From contig CALBSG010000157.1 of the NCBI GenBank assembly GCA_937927675.1, forward strand, positions 40,000 through 103,999: DNA of 64,000 nucleotides. Reading direction: 5' to 3'. This DNA comes from an uncultured Paracoccaceae bacterium. Its GTDB lineage: Bacteria > Pseudomonadota > Alphaproteobacteria > Rhodobacterales > Rhodobacteraceae. Shown in pieces: positions 46,197-54,947 of the stretch. The notes under the pieces were generated by a model. That model saw only the letters and a list, made by a program, of their open reading frames with translations, was not told the DNA's origin and did no database searches. Position numbers and translations under genes: made by a program. Within the stretch, counting starts at the first letter, position 1, and each line of letters starts with the position of its first letter.

Positions 46197-47036
46197 TTAG
46201 ACCGGCCAGATGCGGAGCCGCGTAACGCGGTTTTCCCGCCGGGCCAGCACCTGAAAACGAAAGCCGTGGAAGGCAAAGGACTGGCCTTCCACCGGGATCA
46301 TCTGCGCTTCGTGAATGACAAGGCCCGCAATGGTATTGGCCTCGCTGTCGGGCAGCGCCCAATCCATCGCCCGGTTCAAATCGCGGATGGTCATCGCCCC
46401 ATCGACCAGCCAGCCGCCATTGTCATCGGCAGCCAATCTGGCATCGCGGGCCACCACGTCAAACTCGTCGGTGATCTCGCCGACAATTTCTTCCAGAATG
46501 TCTTCCAGCGTGATCAGACCCTGAATCGCGCCATATTCGTCGACCACGATGGCAAAATGCGTGCGCCGTTTCAAAAAGGCGCGCATCTGATCGTCCAGCG
46601 TGGTGGTATCGGGGATGAACCACGGCTTCATCGCCACCTTGACGATGTCCAAAGCCTCCAGCCCTTCGCCCGCGCGGCGCAGGCGGTCCACCTCGCGCAG
46701 CAATTCCTTGGCGTGGATGACGCCCAGAATGTTTTCCTCCTCGCCGCGAAACACCGGCAGGCGGGAATGGGCCGAGGCGAGAATCGCGGAAATCAGCGTA
46801 TCGGGGGGCTGGTCCGCATCGACCATGTCGATCTTGCTGCGGTGGGTCATGATCTCATCCACCCGACGCTCGGCCAGATCCAGCGCGCCCAAAAGTCGGT
46901 CGCGGTCCTCCTTCTCCATCCCGCCGCCAGAATGGCTGGCCGCGATCGCCTGCGTCAGGTCTTCGCGCAACCCTTCGGCGCGGTCGGCCTGAGATTGGCG
47001 CAGCGCAGCAGGAAGCAAAGACAGGATACGGCGCAT
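46197..47036 (-). CDS. CBS-pair/CorC_HlyC domain protein lacking the CNNM membrane domain
   Basis: Protein of 279 aa. Two CBS motifs span about 60-185 (with THFAIVVDEYGAIQGLITLEDILEEIVGEI) and a CorC_HlyC domain occupies about 200-279. The CNNM/DUF21 transmembrane domain of longer 'hemolysin family' proteins is absent. That is the short CorC/TlyC layout, linked to magnesium/cobalt efflux or tolerance. ATG 47036 lies 4 bp after xerD stop; a TTG at 47057 is less likely. Confidence 0.85.
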   Translation of the reverse strand: MRRILSLLPAALRQSQADRAEGLREDLTQAIAASHSGGGMEKEDRDRLLGALDLAERRVDEIMTHRSKIDMVDADQPPDTLISAILASAHSRLPVFRGEEENILGVIHAKELLREVDRLRRAGEGLEALDIVKVAMKPWFIPDTTTLDDQMRAFLKRRTHFAIVVDEYGAIQGLITLEDILEEIVGEITDEFDVVARDARLAADDNGGWLVDGAMTIRDLNRAMDWALPDSEANTIAGLVIHEAQMIPVEGQSFAFHGFRFQVLARRENRVTRLRIWPV

Positions 47037-47040
47037 GACG

Positions 47041-47973
47041 TCAGATCTTTTTCGCAAGGGGGTGATGGGTCAGCACCAGCGCCTTCAACTGGTCATCCAA
47101 CACATGCGTGTAAATTTCCGTCGTGGCAATATCAGCATGGCCCAGCAAGGTCTGGATCACCCGCAAATCCGCGCCCCCGGCCAAAAGATGGGTGGCAAAG
47201 GCATGGCGCAGGGTATGCGGCGTGACCTTGGCCGGGCTGACCCCGGCCAGAACCGCGATATCCTTGATCAGCAGATAGAAATGTTGCCGCGTAAGATGGC
47301 CGTCCGCACCAGAGCCCGGAAACAACGCCTTGGACGCCGCTTTGCCCGCCTTGCGCGCGGTCTCTTCCTCGGCATCGCGATGGGCCAGCCAAACAGCCAC
47401 GGCCGCACGGGCCGGGGGTGAAAGTGGCACCATGCGTTCCTTGTCGCCCTTGCCGCGCACCAAAATCATCTGCGGATTGCCCCGAACCGCCGCCACGGGC
47501 AGCCCAACCAGTTCCGACACCCGCATCCCGGTGGCATACAGCAATTCCATCAGCGCGGTGTTGCGCAGCTTTTCGCCGGTATTGCGCCCCTTGCTGCGGG
47601 CGGCATCCAACAGACGGTCCACCTCATCATGGCTCAGGGTTTTCGGCAGCCGCTGGTTGGCCCCCGGACCCGAGATCCGCAAGGCCGGGTTGTCGTCGCG
47701 CCAGCCTTCGTCATGAGCAAAGCGATAGAGCTGCCGGATCGATGACAGCCGCCGCGCGCGAGTGGCCTTTGACAGACCCTCGGCCTCGCAGGAAATCAGA
47801 TAATCCTCAACCGCGGCGCGGGGCAGGGTAGCCAGATCCAGCCCGCGATGCGCGACCCAACCGGTGAAATCCTTCAAATCGCGGCCATAGCCCAAGAGCG
47901 TATTGCGCGCCGCATTGGCCTCGGCGGCCTGCGCCTGAAGAAAGGTCGAAATCCAGCGCTCCGCCGTGGCCAT
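47041..47973 (-). CDS. xerD: Tyrosine site-specific recombinase XerD
   Basis: Tyrosine recombinase of 310 aa that resolves chromosome dimers at dif with XerC. The SAM-like N-terminal domain covers about 1-95. The catalytic set is Arg in ATGMRVSELVGL, Lys in RGKGDKERMVPL, HxxR in HTLRHAFATHLL, then His and Tyr in LLGHADIATTEIYTH. XerD rather than XerC is assigned on overall similarity. Lies 5 bp after the broken alpha-helical-repeat gene. Confidence 0.92.
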   Translation of the reverse strand: MATAERWISTFLQAQAAEANAARNTLLGYGRDLKDFTGWVAHRGLDLATLPRAAVEDYLISCEAEGLSKATRARRLSSIRQLYRFAHDEGWRDDNPALRISGPGANQRLPKTLSHDEVDRLLDAARSKGRNTGEKLRNTALMELLYATGMRVSELVGLPVAAVRGNPQMILVRGKGDKERMVPLSPPARAAVAVWLAHRDAEEETARKAGKAASKALFPGSGADGHLTRQHFYLLIKDIAVLAGVSPAKVTPHTLRHAFATHLLAGGADLRVIQTLLGHADIATTEIYTHVLDDQLKALVLTHHPLAKKI

Positions 47974-47978
47974 CCGCC

Positions 47979-48389
47979 TTAGCCTCGCCGTTCCAGCAGC
48001 ATCAACTCCAGCGCCGTGCGCCGGGCAATGTCTTCCAGCCCCAGCTTGCGCAACAGCGCCAACCCCTCGGCCAGCTTGGCAAGTTCGCCATGCAGCCCCA
48101 CCTCGATCCGTGCCATGGCCAGCAAGATTGCCTCGCCAATGCGGCCCTGATCCAACAGCAATTCCGCATCCTCGGACAGCACCACGCTGGTACCGTCAAA
48201 GGCGGGCTGGATGGCGCGCGCCAGACTGTCCGGAGGCGTCAGCCCCTTGACGCTGCCCTGCGCCAATCCGGCCAGAAAGCGCCCCCGCAGATCGCCGGGG
48301 GCATGGCGACTGCTGGACAGCCGTACAAACTCGGGCGACAGCAACCCCATGTCAAAAGCGATCCGCGCGGAATCGTCGGTCAACGCCAT
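47979..48389 (-). CDS. C-terminal part of a gene interrupted by an amber codon (136 aa)
   Basis: Helical, 136 residues, not recognised. Three codons before its ATG, in the same reading frame, is the TAG that ends the upstream gene (48399-48401). No ribosome-binding site precedes ATG 48389 (upstream reads GCCGCGTAGCTGGCTGAT). It therefore reads as the C-terminal quarter of one ancestral protein of about 530 residues. It may be untranslated or made by readthrough. Confidence 0.6.
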   Translation of the reverse strand: MALTDDSARIAFDMGLLSPEFVRLSSSRHAPGDLRGRFLAGLAQGSVKGLTPPDSLARAIQPAFDGTSVVLSEDAELLLDQGRIGEAILLAMARIEVGLHGELAKLAEGLALLRKLGLEDIARRTALELMLLERRG

Positions 48390-48398
48390 ATCAGCCAG

Positions 48399-48401
48399 CT
48401 A
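48399..48401 (-). other. In-frame amber codon splitting an alpha-helical-repeat gene
   Basis: Minus-strand TAG between FAA and LAD codons. The frame before and after is the same, and both sides are well-formed coding sequence. A single substitution from CAG, GAG, AAG, TCG or TGG would restore one continuous frame. Confidence 0.75.
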
Positions 48402-49571
48402 CGCGGCAAAAAGAGAGGCAAACGGCACCTCCAGCTCGGCATCGGCCATCCGGGCATAGGCAAGCGGCAGGCGTTGCTCTACCGACGTCAGATCCCCCTC
48501 CTGCAAGGCGGCGTCAAAGCGCTGAAACGCATCAACCCGGTCCCAAACCCCGCCCGAGGCCGCGGGGTCGCGCTGGGTAAACAGCCCCAAAAGCAGATTG
48601 GGCGTGATCGCCCCGGCACGGGCAAGCCGTTCGGCCGCCTCGACCTGCGCCTTCCAACCGGCGCGGTCCGACAGATCGGCATGGGCAAAGGCCAAAGGCA
48701 GGGTGGCGGTGGGCAGGGGCTCGCCGATCGCTTCATAAATGCGCCAGATCAGCGGGGTGACGGGCTTTGGCGGCGCAGGGGGCGGCTCGCCCTCAAAAAG
48801 GTCAGGGTCAAGAAAGCGCGACAACAGCGCATCTTCGGTTTCGGTCACATGTCCAAGAGCTTGCGCCGTCCGCAAGGTCAGCGCAGCCGAGGACCAATCG
48901 CCTTCGCGCGCCATGCAAAAGACACGGGCGGGCAGGGTGGGTGACAGCGCTTGTGCCTGCACCAGCGCCGCGCAGGCCCGGTCTTCGTTGCCGGTCAACA
49001 ACGCCACGTCAAAACTGCGGCGAAAGAGTTCTGGCGTGCGGGCGGGCAAAGCGGCATCCAGCAGCGCCTGCGCCTGTTCCAAGGCACCAAGAGCCAGAAG
49101 TTTGTCGATCCGCGCCATCAAAAGCCGCCCCTCCACCCCCGCGTCAGCAGGTGGCAGCGCCTCGGCCAGAAGAACAGTGATCAGAAGGCTTTGCAGCGAT
49201 GGCAGCCCAACGGGATCGGCGCGGGTCAAGGCGGCGGCGGCCTCGTCCGTCAGGCCCATGCCCCAAAGCGCGTGCGGAAAGCCGGTTTGGGCCGGGGTCA
49301 ACAGCCCCACGGCGTCCGGCGACGGTCCCCCCAGAACCGAGGTGGTGACATTGGCCGGCAAGCCGCCGCCGCTGGTCACCGGGGCCTCTTTGATCTTCGG
49401 CTTTTTCTTGGCCTCGGGGGGCGAAGGTTCGGTCGGGACCACAGTATCGGCCGGCGCCGTCACCGGTTGCGACAGCCAATCAATCGCCGAGAGCGGTTTT
49501 TTGCGCCGCGATTCGGCTGCCACCGGCAGCGCCATCAGCCCCGCCAAAAGCGGCAGGGCGATCCAACGCAT
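48399..49571 (-). CDS. Exported alpha-helical-repeat protein, N-terminal part of an interrupted gene
   Basis: About 390 aa, start MRWIALPLLAGLMALPVAA, an N-terminal signal peptide. A proline/lysine-rich linker (about 25-70) and a series of helical hairpins with TPR/Sel1-like spacing follow (for example RIDKLLALGALEQAQALLDAAL). The family is unidentified. It ends at an amber codon after ...LFAA, and the same frame continues for about 140 codons. An upstream ATG at 49592 is possible but overlaps the small membrane-protein gene; 49571 avoids that. Order: small membrane protein, this gene, xerD. Confidence 0.75.
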   Translation of the reverse strand: MRWIALPLLAGLMALPVAAESRRKKPLSAIDWLSQPVTAPADTVVPTEPSPPEAKKKPKIKEAPVTSGGGLPANVTTSVLGGPSPDAVGLLTPAQTGFPHALWGMGLTDEAAAALTRADPVGLPSLQSLLITVLLAEALPPADAGVEGRLLMARIDKLLALGALEQAQALLDAALPARTPELFRRSFDVALLTGNEDRACAALVQAQALSPTLPARVFCMAREGDWSSAALTLRTAQALGHVTETEDALLSRFLDPDLFEGEPPPAPPKPVTPLIWRIYEAIGEPLPTATLPLAFAHADLSDRAGWKAQVEAAERLARAGAITPNLLLGLFTQRDPAASGGVWDRVDAFQRFDAALQEGDLTSVEQRLPLAYARMADAELEVPFASLFAA

Positions 49572-49581
49572 GGACCCGCGC

Positions 49582-49716
49582 TTAGCCCGCATCCAGCGAA
49601 ACCGGCTGGCGTATTTCTTGTATTTCTGGGGCCAGATTGCCCAAATAGGCGTATCCTGCCACCCCCGCGAAGGCCAAAACGATCAACACGACCACCAGTT
49701 TCAACAGCCGTACCAT
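49582..49716 (-). CDS. Small single-pass membrane protein
   Basis: Forty-four residues, with a hydrophobic stretch LVVVLIVLAFAGVAGYAYL (about 7-25) and a short periplasmic or cytoplasmic tail (GNLAPEIQEIRQPV). Too short for reliable identification. Similar tiny proteins with GYAYLG..P occur in Rhodobacterales next to xerD or aroK (from memory). Gene order with the next gene on the same strand supports that it is translated. Confidence 0.6.
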   Translation of the reverse strand: MVRLLKLVVVLIVLAFAGVAGYAYLGNLAPEIQEIRQPVSLDAG

Positions 49717-49899
49717 GCGCTGCCTGCCCATTCCCCCCGGTTCTGCCGGGGCGTTGACTTTTCTTTGATCCCCGAAATCGGTGACCGCCTCGTGACGAAT
49801 ATATATGGCATTTGCGCCAAGTTCACGCCATTCAGGGAAGAAAGTTGACAGTCGGCGGTGCTTTGCCCGGAAACGACGGTTTGTAACAGGGGGATTTGG

Positions 49900-50451
49900 G
49901 TGGGAAATCCGCTGCGGCTTAGGAAAACCGCCGTGATGGTGGGCATGATGGGGGCGGGAAAAACCGCCGTCGGCACGGCCCTTGCCCGGCTGTTGGGCGT
50001 GCCTTTTCGTGATTCGGACGAAGAGATTGTCCGTGCCGCGGACCGATCCATCGCTGAAATCTTTGAGCGCGACGGCGAAGCCTTCTTTCGGGCCCGCGAA
50101 ACCGAAGTCATCAGCCGATTGCTGAACGGCACGCCGGGTATCCTGTCCACCGGGGGCGGGGCGTTCCTGTCTGCACATAATCGCGATTTGATTACCGAAA
50201 AGGGCGTATCGGTCTGGTTGAAGGCCGATCTTGATCTTTTGTGGCAGCGGGTCCGGCACAAGACGACGCGGCCCTTGCTGCGCACGGCGAACCCGCGCGA
50301 AACCCTACGCGGGCTTTACGAAGCCCGCATGCCCTTTTACCAGATGGCCGATATCGCGGTGGAATCCTCGCCCGATCTGTCGATCGAGGATATGGCGCAG
50401 CGGGTGATGGCAGCTCTTCTCACGCGGCCGGATGTGCTGGAAAAGGAATAG
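49900..50451 (+). CDS. aroK: Shikimate kinase
   Basis: P-loop kinase of 183 aa phosphorylating shikimate. Walker A is GMMGAGKTAVG near residues 14-24; the DSD motif and the RxxLL-type lid (RPLLRTANPRETL) are present. GTG 49900 has a GGGGGA ribosome site; the frame extends to 49858 without one. aroB follows 3 bp later, a standard pair in this order. Confidence 0.95.
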   Translation: MGNPLRLRKTAVMVGMMGAGKTAVGTALARLLGVPFRDSDEEIVRAADRSIAEIFERDGEAFFRARETEVISRLLNGTPGILSTGGGAFLSAHNRDLITEKGVSVWLKADLDLLWQRVRHKTTRPLLRTANPRETLRGLYEARMPFYQMADIAVESSPDLSIEDMAQRVMAALLTRPDVLEKE

Positions 50452-50454
50452 GAT

Positions 50455-51573
50455 ATGACGATCGACGTGGTGCCGGTGGCGCTTGGCGCGCGCAGCTATG
50501 AGGTGCGCATCGGCGCGGGTCTGATTGCGCGGGCCGGGGCCGAAATTGCCCCGCTGTTGCGCCGCCCCAAGGTGGCCGTCGTCACCGATGACACCGTTGC
50601 CGCGCATCACCTGATGGCCCTGTCCGAAGCCCTTGTCGCAGAAGGCATTGCCATGACCGCGCTGGCCGTGCCGCCGGGTGAGGGGTCGAAAAGCTGGGAG
50701 CAATTTGCCCGCGTTTCGGAATGGCTGCTCGAGCAAAAGGTTGAGCGGCGCGATGTCGTAGTCGCGTTTGGCGGGGGTGTTGTGGGCGATCTGGTGGGAT
50801 TTGCCGCCGCCACCCTGCGGCGCGGCGTGCGGTTTGTGCAGATTCCGACAACGCTTTTGGCGCAGGTGGACAGTTCGGTTGGCGGCAAGACCGGCATCAA
50901 TACCGCCCAAGGCAAGAACCTGATCGGCGCCTTTCATCAGCCGTCGCTGGTTCTGGCCGACATCGCCGTGCTGGAAACCCTGACCCCGCGTGATTTCCTT
51001 GCCGGTTATGGTGAGGTGGTGAAATACGGGCTTTTGGGCGATGCCGCCTTTTTCGATTGGCTGGAGGCGAACGGCCCGGCCATGGCGGCGGGGGATGCGG
51101 GCCTGCGGCAATATGCGGTGAAACGCTCGGTCGAGATGAAGGCCGAGATTGTCGCCCGCGACGAGACGGAAGAAGGCGACCGGGCGCTTTTGAACCTGGG
51201 CCATACCTTCTGCCATGCGCTGGAAAAGGCTACGGGCTATTCCAATCGCCTGTTTCATGGCGAGGGCGTGGCAATCGGCTGCGCTTTGGCCTTTGAACTT
51301 AGCCAACGTCTGGGCCTGTGTTCGCAAGAGGCGCCAAGCCGGGTCAGGGCACATCTGAAGGCGATGGGCATGAAGACGGATTTGGCGGATATTCCGCGCG
51401 ATCTGCCCGATGCGGCGGCCCTTTTGGCGCTGATGGGGCAGGACAAAAAGGTGATCGACGGCCGGTTGCGCTTTATCTTGGCCCGCGGCATCGGCGCGGC
51501 TTTCGTGGCCGACGATGTTCCGGCTGCGGTGGTCACCGGGGTTCTGGCCGATGCTTTGGCCCGACGCCATTGA
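50455..51573 (+). CDS. aroB: 3-dehydroquinate synthase
   Basis: AroB, 372 aa, NAD- and metal-dependent, converts DAHP to 3-dehydroquinate in the shikimate pathway. Motifs GGGVVGDLVGFAAATLRRG and the cofactor/metal region (PTTLLAQVDSSVGGKTGIN, NLGHTFCHALEKATG) are intact. Starts 3 bp after aroK, cotranscribed. Confidence 0.96.
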   Translation: MTIDVVPVALGARSYEVRIGAGLIARAGAEIAPLLRRPKVAVVTDDTVAAHHLMALSEALVAEGIAMTALAVPPGEGSKSWEQFARVSEWLLEQKVERRDVVVAFGGGVVGDLVGFAAATLRRGVRFVQIPTTLLAQVDSSVGGKTGINTAQGKNLIGAFHQPSLVLADIAVLETLTPRDFLAGYGEVVKYGLLGDAAFFDWLEANGPAMAAGDAGLRQYAVKRSVEMKAEIVARDETEEGDRALLNLGHTFCHALEKATGYSNRLFHGEGVAIGCALAFELSQRLGLCSQEAPSRVRAHLKAMGMKTDLADIPRDLPDAAALLALMGQDKKVIDGRLRFILARGIGAAFVADDVPAAVVTGVLADALARRH

Positions 51574-51713
51574 TGTCGTTTCTTCGAATTTCCACCTAAT
51601 AGGCTGGTATTGAACAACGATTTCAGATTGGCAATCTAGCGCTGACACCGCTTGCAAGGGCGGACCTGCTCGGGCTAGGTATGCCCAACCCTGTTCCAGA
51701 TGTGAGACTGAAG

Positions 51714-51968
51714 ATGAGCGACGCCAACGACGCCTATAATGTGACCGCTGACGAACTGCGCCAGTTCATTGAACGGTTTGAGCAGTTGGAGTCCGAGAAA
51801 AAGGACGTCGCCGAGCAGCAAAAAGAGCTGATGGCCGAGGCCAAGGGCCGCGGCTATGACACCAAGGTGATGAAAAAGGTCGTCGCCCTGCGCAAGCGCA
51901 AGCCCGATGACATTGCCGAAGAAGAAGCCGTTCTCGACATGTACAAATCCGCTCTTGGGATGATCTGA
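51714..51968 (+). CDS. gapR: GapR family DNA-binding domain protein (DUF2312)
   Basis: Protein of 84 aa of DUF2312, the family of Caulobacter GapR, a nucleoid-associated protein that binds overtwisted, AT-rich DNA and helps replication and topoisomerase action. The diagnostic stretch ADELRQFIERFEQLESEKKD, followed by EAKGRGYDTKVMKKVVALRKRKPDD, is intact. ATG 51714 is the family-typical start, 33 bp inside a longer open frame. Expected essential or near-essential role inferred from the family. Confidence 0.93.
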   Translation: MSDANDAYNVTADELRQFIERFEQLESEKKDVAEQQKELMAEAKGRGYDTKVMKKVVALRKRKPDDIAEEEAVLDMYKSALGMI

Positions 51969-52002
51969 GACCGGCAAGGCCGACGTCGGGCGGATCGAGA
52001 CG

Positions 52003-52875
52003 TCAGGGGGCGAGGAAGGTAATCTCGCCCATCTGCGCGATCCGCGCGACATCGGCCTCATAGGCCTGCGTCATCTCGGTCACCATATCGGCCGTCCAAC
52101 CGGGCATCTCGATCTCTTGGTCGATCCGCTCGGGCAGGGCGAATTTGTCCAGAAAGGCCGAGACGATCTTGCGGCGCTGCATCACGCTTTGCGGCGGATG
52201 GCTCTCAAGATAGGCCCTAAGGCGCGCCACGCCCTCGCTCGACATCAGGCCGGCATGCAAATCATCCTCGCCCTCGAGCGACAGGCCCTCGGGCAGGCCC
52301 GCCACGGCGCGCAAAACCTCCGGCCAAACAAGCGGCGTATCCTCGTCGCACCAGACCGTCAGCGGCACCCCCGGATTGGCATCGACAATGCGCTCGATCA
52401 CGTCCAGCCATGACATATCCAAAGGATCGGCACCGTTCAGAAAATCGCGGTAGTTTTCGGGTTTCAGACGCCCGTGCAACTGCGGCAGGAACGAGGCCGG
52501 GTTGCGGATGGCAAGGTGAAACTCAGCCTCGATCTGCGGGAAAATCTGACAAAAGGCGCGCACCCTATCGCCTGCGGCCGGATAAAGCCGCTCATTCAAG
52601 ACGTAGTTGGGCAGGGACAAAAAGCTTTCCCAAGACAGGATCAACCGGTCGGCCCGGTCTTCCTCCATGATCTGCTCAAGGATCAGCGCCTGCTCATCAA
52701 CCGTCGCCGCCTTGCCCTTCAGCTTTGTCGCGGTTTCCCGCAAAAGCCTGCGATAGCGGTTCGGTCCCGGCACGACGATGTCATGTTGCGCCAAAACGTC
52801 CCGGTTCTTCAAAAGGCAGCGCAACAGGCGTTCGTCATCGGTGAAATGGGCGCCAAGGTGGTAAACGATCCGCAT
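52003..52875 (-). CDS. Conserved hypothetical protein (possibly sulfotransferase-like fold)
   Basis: Protein of 290 aa, not recognised with confidence. The N-terminus RIVYHLGAHFTDDERLLRCLLKN resembles the 5'-phosphosulfate loop region of sulfotransferase-like proteins, but the loop lacks the usual Lys/Ser. A middle block SWESFLSLPNYV and a C-terminal helical region follow. The longer frame from 52998 overlaps the divergent permease gene; ATG 52875 is chosen because its N-terminus is better formed, though its ribosome site is weak. Confidence 0.6.
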   Translation of the reverse strand: MRIVYHLGAHFTDDERLLRCLLKNRDVLAQHDIVVPGPNRYRRLLRETATKLKGKAATVDEQALILEQIMEEDRADRLILSWESFLSLPNYVLNERLYPAAGDRVRAFCQIFPQIEAEFHLAIRNPASFLPQLHGRLKPENYRDFLNGADPLDMSWLDVIERIVDANPGVPLTVWCDEDTPLVWPEVLRAVAGLPEGLSLEGEDDLHAGLMSSEGVARLRAYLESHPPQSVMQRRKIVSAFLDKFALPERIDQEIEMPGWTADMVTEMTQAYEADVARIAQMGEITFLAP

Positions 52876-52951
52876 AATGAACTGATCTGCTATAAGGTCT
52901 CTATCGTGCCGACTATAGTGGGTTTTCTGGACAGGGAAACAGCTTTCCGCT

Positions 52952-54631
52952 ATGGGCAAGCCCATGTCGAGCCAGCAAAACAGTCGCAAATCTGTCATGC
53001 CCTTCGGGCGTCTTTGGCCCGATGGCTGGACGCTGGCGGCCTTGGCGATTGTGTCGGTGGTGGTGGCGCCTCTGGTGGCGGTGGTGTGGATCGCCTTTCA
53101 CCCGACAGAGAATATCTGGCCGCATCTTCTGGCCACGGTGCTGCCGCGCTATTTCACCACAACGCTGATCCTGATGGCGGGGGTGGGCGTTCTGACAGCG
53201 GCGATGGGGACCGGGGCAGCTTGGCTGGTGACGATGTATCGCTTTCCCGGTCGCGGTTGGCTGGTGCACGCGCTGCTGTTTCCACTGGCCTTGCCGGCCT
53301 ATGTCGGGGCCTATGCACTGGTCGATTTTCTGGATTACGCTGGCCCCCTGCAAACCGCGATGCGCAGCACCTTCGGCTGGCAGGATTCGCGGGATTACTG
53401 GTTTCCCGAGATCCGCAGCACGTGGGCTGCGATCCTTGTTCTGTCGGCCGCCCTCTACCCTTACGTTTATCTTCTGACCCGACAGGCCCTGCGCGAACAG
53501 TCAGGCGGGGTTTATGAGGTCGCCCGTGCGCTTGGCACCGGGGGATGGGGGCTGTTTTGGCGGTTGGGTCTGCCCTTGGCGCGGCCTGCGATTGCTGCGG
53601 GCGTCGCCTTGGCCTTGATGGAGACGGTGGCGGATTTTGGCACCGTCACGCATTTCGGCGTGCAGACCCTGACGACGGGGGTGTTTTCCACTTGGCTGTC
53701 GGCTGGCAATGCCGGGGGGGCCGCGCAGATTGCCGGTGTCATCATGGCGCTGATCCTGACCCTTGTCGCGATAGAGCGCGTCAGCCGCCGCAATGCGCGC
53801 TTTCACCGCGCCGCCCGTCACGCCCGCCCGATTGAGCCGCTGAGCCTGCCCGGATGGCGCGGGACCATGGCCTTTGGGCTGTGTCTTTTGCCCTTTGCCA
53901 TGGGGTTCTTGCTGCCCGTTGGCGTCATGCTGATCCATGCCTTCGCCAATCCCGCAGTGTGGCTGGCCAAGGGGCTGTTGGAGGCGGCACTGAACACGCT
54001 CATGGTCGGTGGGATCGCAGCGGTCGTCACCGTCGGGGCAGCGCTGTTTTTGGTTTACGGGGTTCGGATGGCGGGCAGGGGGGTGGCACGCGTGGTGCTG
54101 CCCGTGACCATGCTGGGCTATGCCGCGCCAGGTGCTGTGCTGGCGGTGGGGCTTTTGGTGCCACTGGCGGCGTTCGATCACCGCTTGGCCGATGCCATTC
54201 TGGCGCTGACGGGGTATGATCCGGGGCTGATGCTGACCGGAACCTCGGCAGCGCTTGTCTTGGCCTTTGTGGTGCGGTTTTTCGGTATTGCCCAGGGCGC
54301 GGTCGATGCGGCCTTTGGCCGGATTTCGCCCTCGCTGCCGATGGCCGCCCGCAGTTTGGGCGAGGGCACGGGCGGTACGCTGCGCAGGCTTTACCTGCCC
54401 TTGATGCGTGGCTCGGTCGCCTCGGCGCTCTTGGTGGTCTTTGTCGATTGCGTCAAGGAACTGCCCGCCACGCTGCTCTTGCGCCCCTTCAACTTCAACA
54501 CGCTGGCCACACGCGTGCAGGAACTGGCAAGCCTCGAGCGCCTCGGCGAAGCCGCCCCCGCAGCCCTTGTGGTCGCCGCCTTCGGCCTCGCCGCCGTCGC
54601 CCTCTTGGCCCACACCCACCGCGACCGCTGA
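52952..54631 (+). CDS. Iron-type ABC transporter permease, duplicated (FbpB/SfuB-like)
   Basis: Permease of 559 aa with two fused transmembrane halves (about 25-280 and 295-555), as in FbpB/FutB ferric-iron permeases. Two EAA-type loops are seen: EVARALGTGGWGLFWRLGLPLARPAI and MAARSLGEGTGGTLRRLYLPLMRGSV. Substrate likely Fe3+ but other metals are possible. Alternative starts are ATG 52964 and ATG 52997. The binding protein and ATPase genes are not adjacent, so the transporter is encoded in separate loci or this gene is orphaned. Confidence 0.88.
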   Translation: MGKPMSSQQNSRKSVMPFGRLWPDGWTLAALAIVSVVVAPLVAVVWIAFHPTENIWPHLLATVLPRYFTTTLILMAGVGVLTAAMGTGAAWLVTMYRFPGRGWLVHALLFPLALPAYVGAYALVDFLDYAGPLQTAMRSTFGWQDSRDYWFPEIRSTWAAILVLSAALYPYVYLLTRQALREQSGGVYEVARALGTGGWGLFWRLGLPLARPAIAAGVALALMETVADFGTVTHFGVQTLTTGVFSTWLSAGNAGGAAQIAGVIMALILTLVAIERVSRRNARFHRAARHARPIEPLSLPGWRGTMAFGLCLLPFAMGFLLPVGVMLIHAFANPAVWLAKGLLEAALNTLMVGGIAAVVTVGAALFLVYGVRMAGRGVARVVLPVTMLGYAAPGAVLAVGLLVPLAAFDHRLADAILALTGYDPGLMLTGTSAALVLAFVVRFFGIAQGAVDAAFGRISPSLPMAARSLGEGTGGTLRRLYLPLMRGSVASALLVVFVDCVKELPATLLLRPFNFNTLATRVQELASLERLGEAAPAALVVAAFGLAAVALLAHTHRDR

Positions 54632-54675
54632 GGGCTTGCAACGGACGCTTCCCGAGGGTATTCCAGCCACAGAGT

Positions 54676-54751
54676 GCCCTTATAGCTCAGCTGGTAGAGC
54701 ACCTGATTTGTAATCAGGGGGTCGGCGGTTCAAGTCCGTCTGGGGGCACCA
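54676..54751 (+). tRNA. tRNA-Thr (anticodon TGT)
   Basis: Cloverleaf of 76 nt with encoded CCA. Anticodon stem CCTGA/TCAGG and loop TTTGTAA give anticodon TGT. T-arm GGCGG-TTCAAGT-CCGTC. Acceptor arms GCCCTTA and TGGGGGC pair with G-T pairs. Confidence 0.95.
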
Positions 54752-54757
54752 TAATAT

Positions 54758-54946
54758 TCAAATGCGTAGGTTATGTTTCGCCCGCCGGACGATGGGGCGG
54801 CGCAGAACCATGTTGCGCTGGTCGATGGTGACCTTTTAAGCGATCTTTTCCAGGGTCTGGACGTTTCTGCAAATTGAGCCGATTTGACCAAGCGTCAGAG
54901 TATCATCACCTGTTTTCCGCTCCCTGTTCGACCATTTCGTCGCCAC
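54758..54946 (-). other. Non-coding or degenerate stretch between tRNA-Thr and the RTX gene
   Basis: No firm gene. A minus-strand frame from GTG 54946 runs 36 codons to a TAA at 54836-54838. It then continues in the same frame for 24 codons to TGA at 54758, giving coding-like text on both sides. It may be chance or a decayed small gene. No transposon ends or duplicated tRNA sequence found. Confidence 0.3.
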
Positions 54947-54947
54947 C

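Noticed and set aside
54676..54947. Integration site duplicate of tRNA-Thr 3' end
   Set aside because: No second copy of the tRNA 3' end was found in the following 200 bp and no integrase gene is adjacent.
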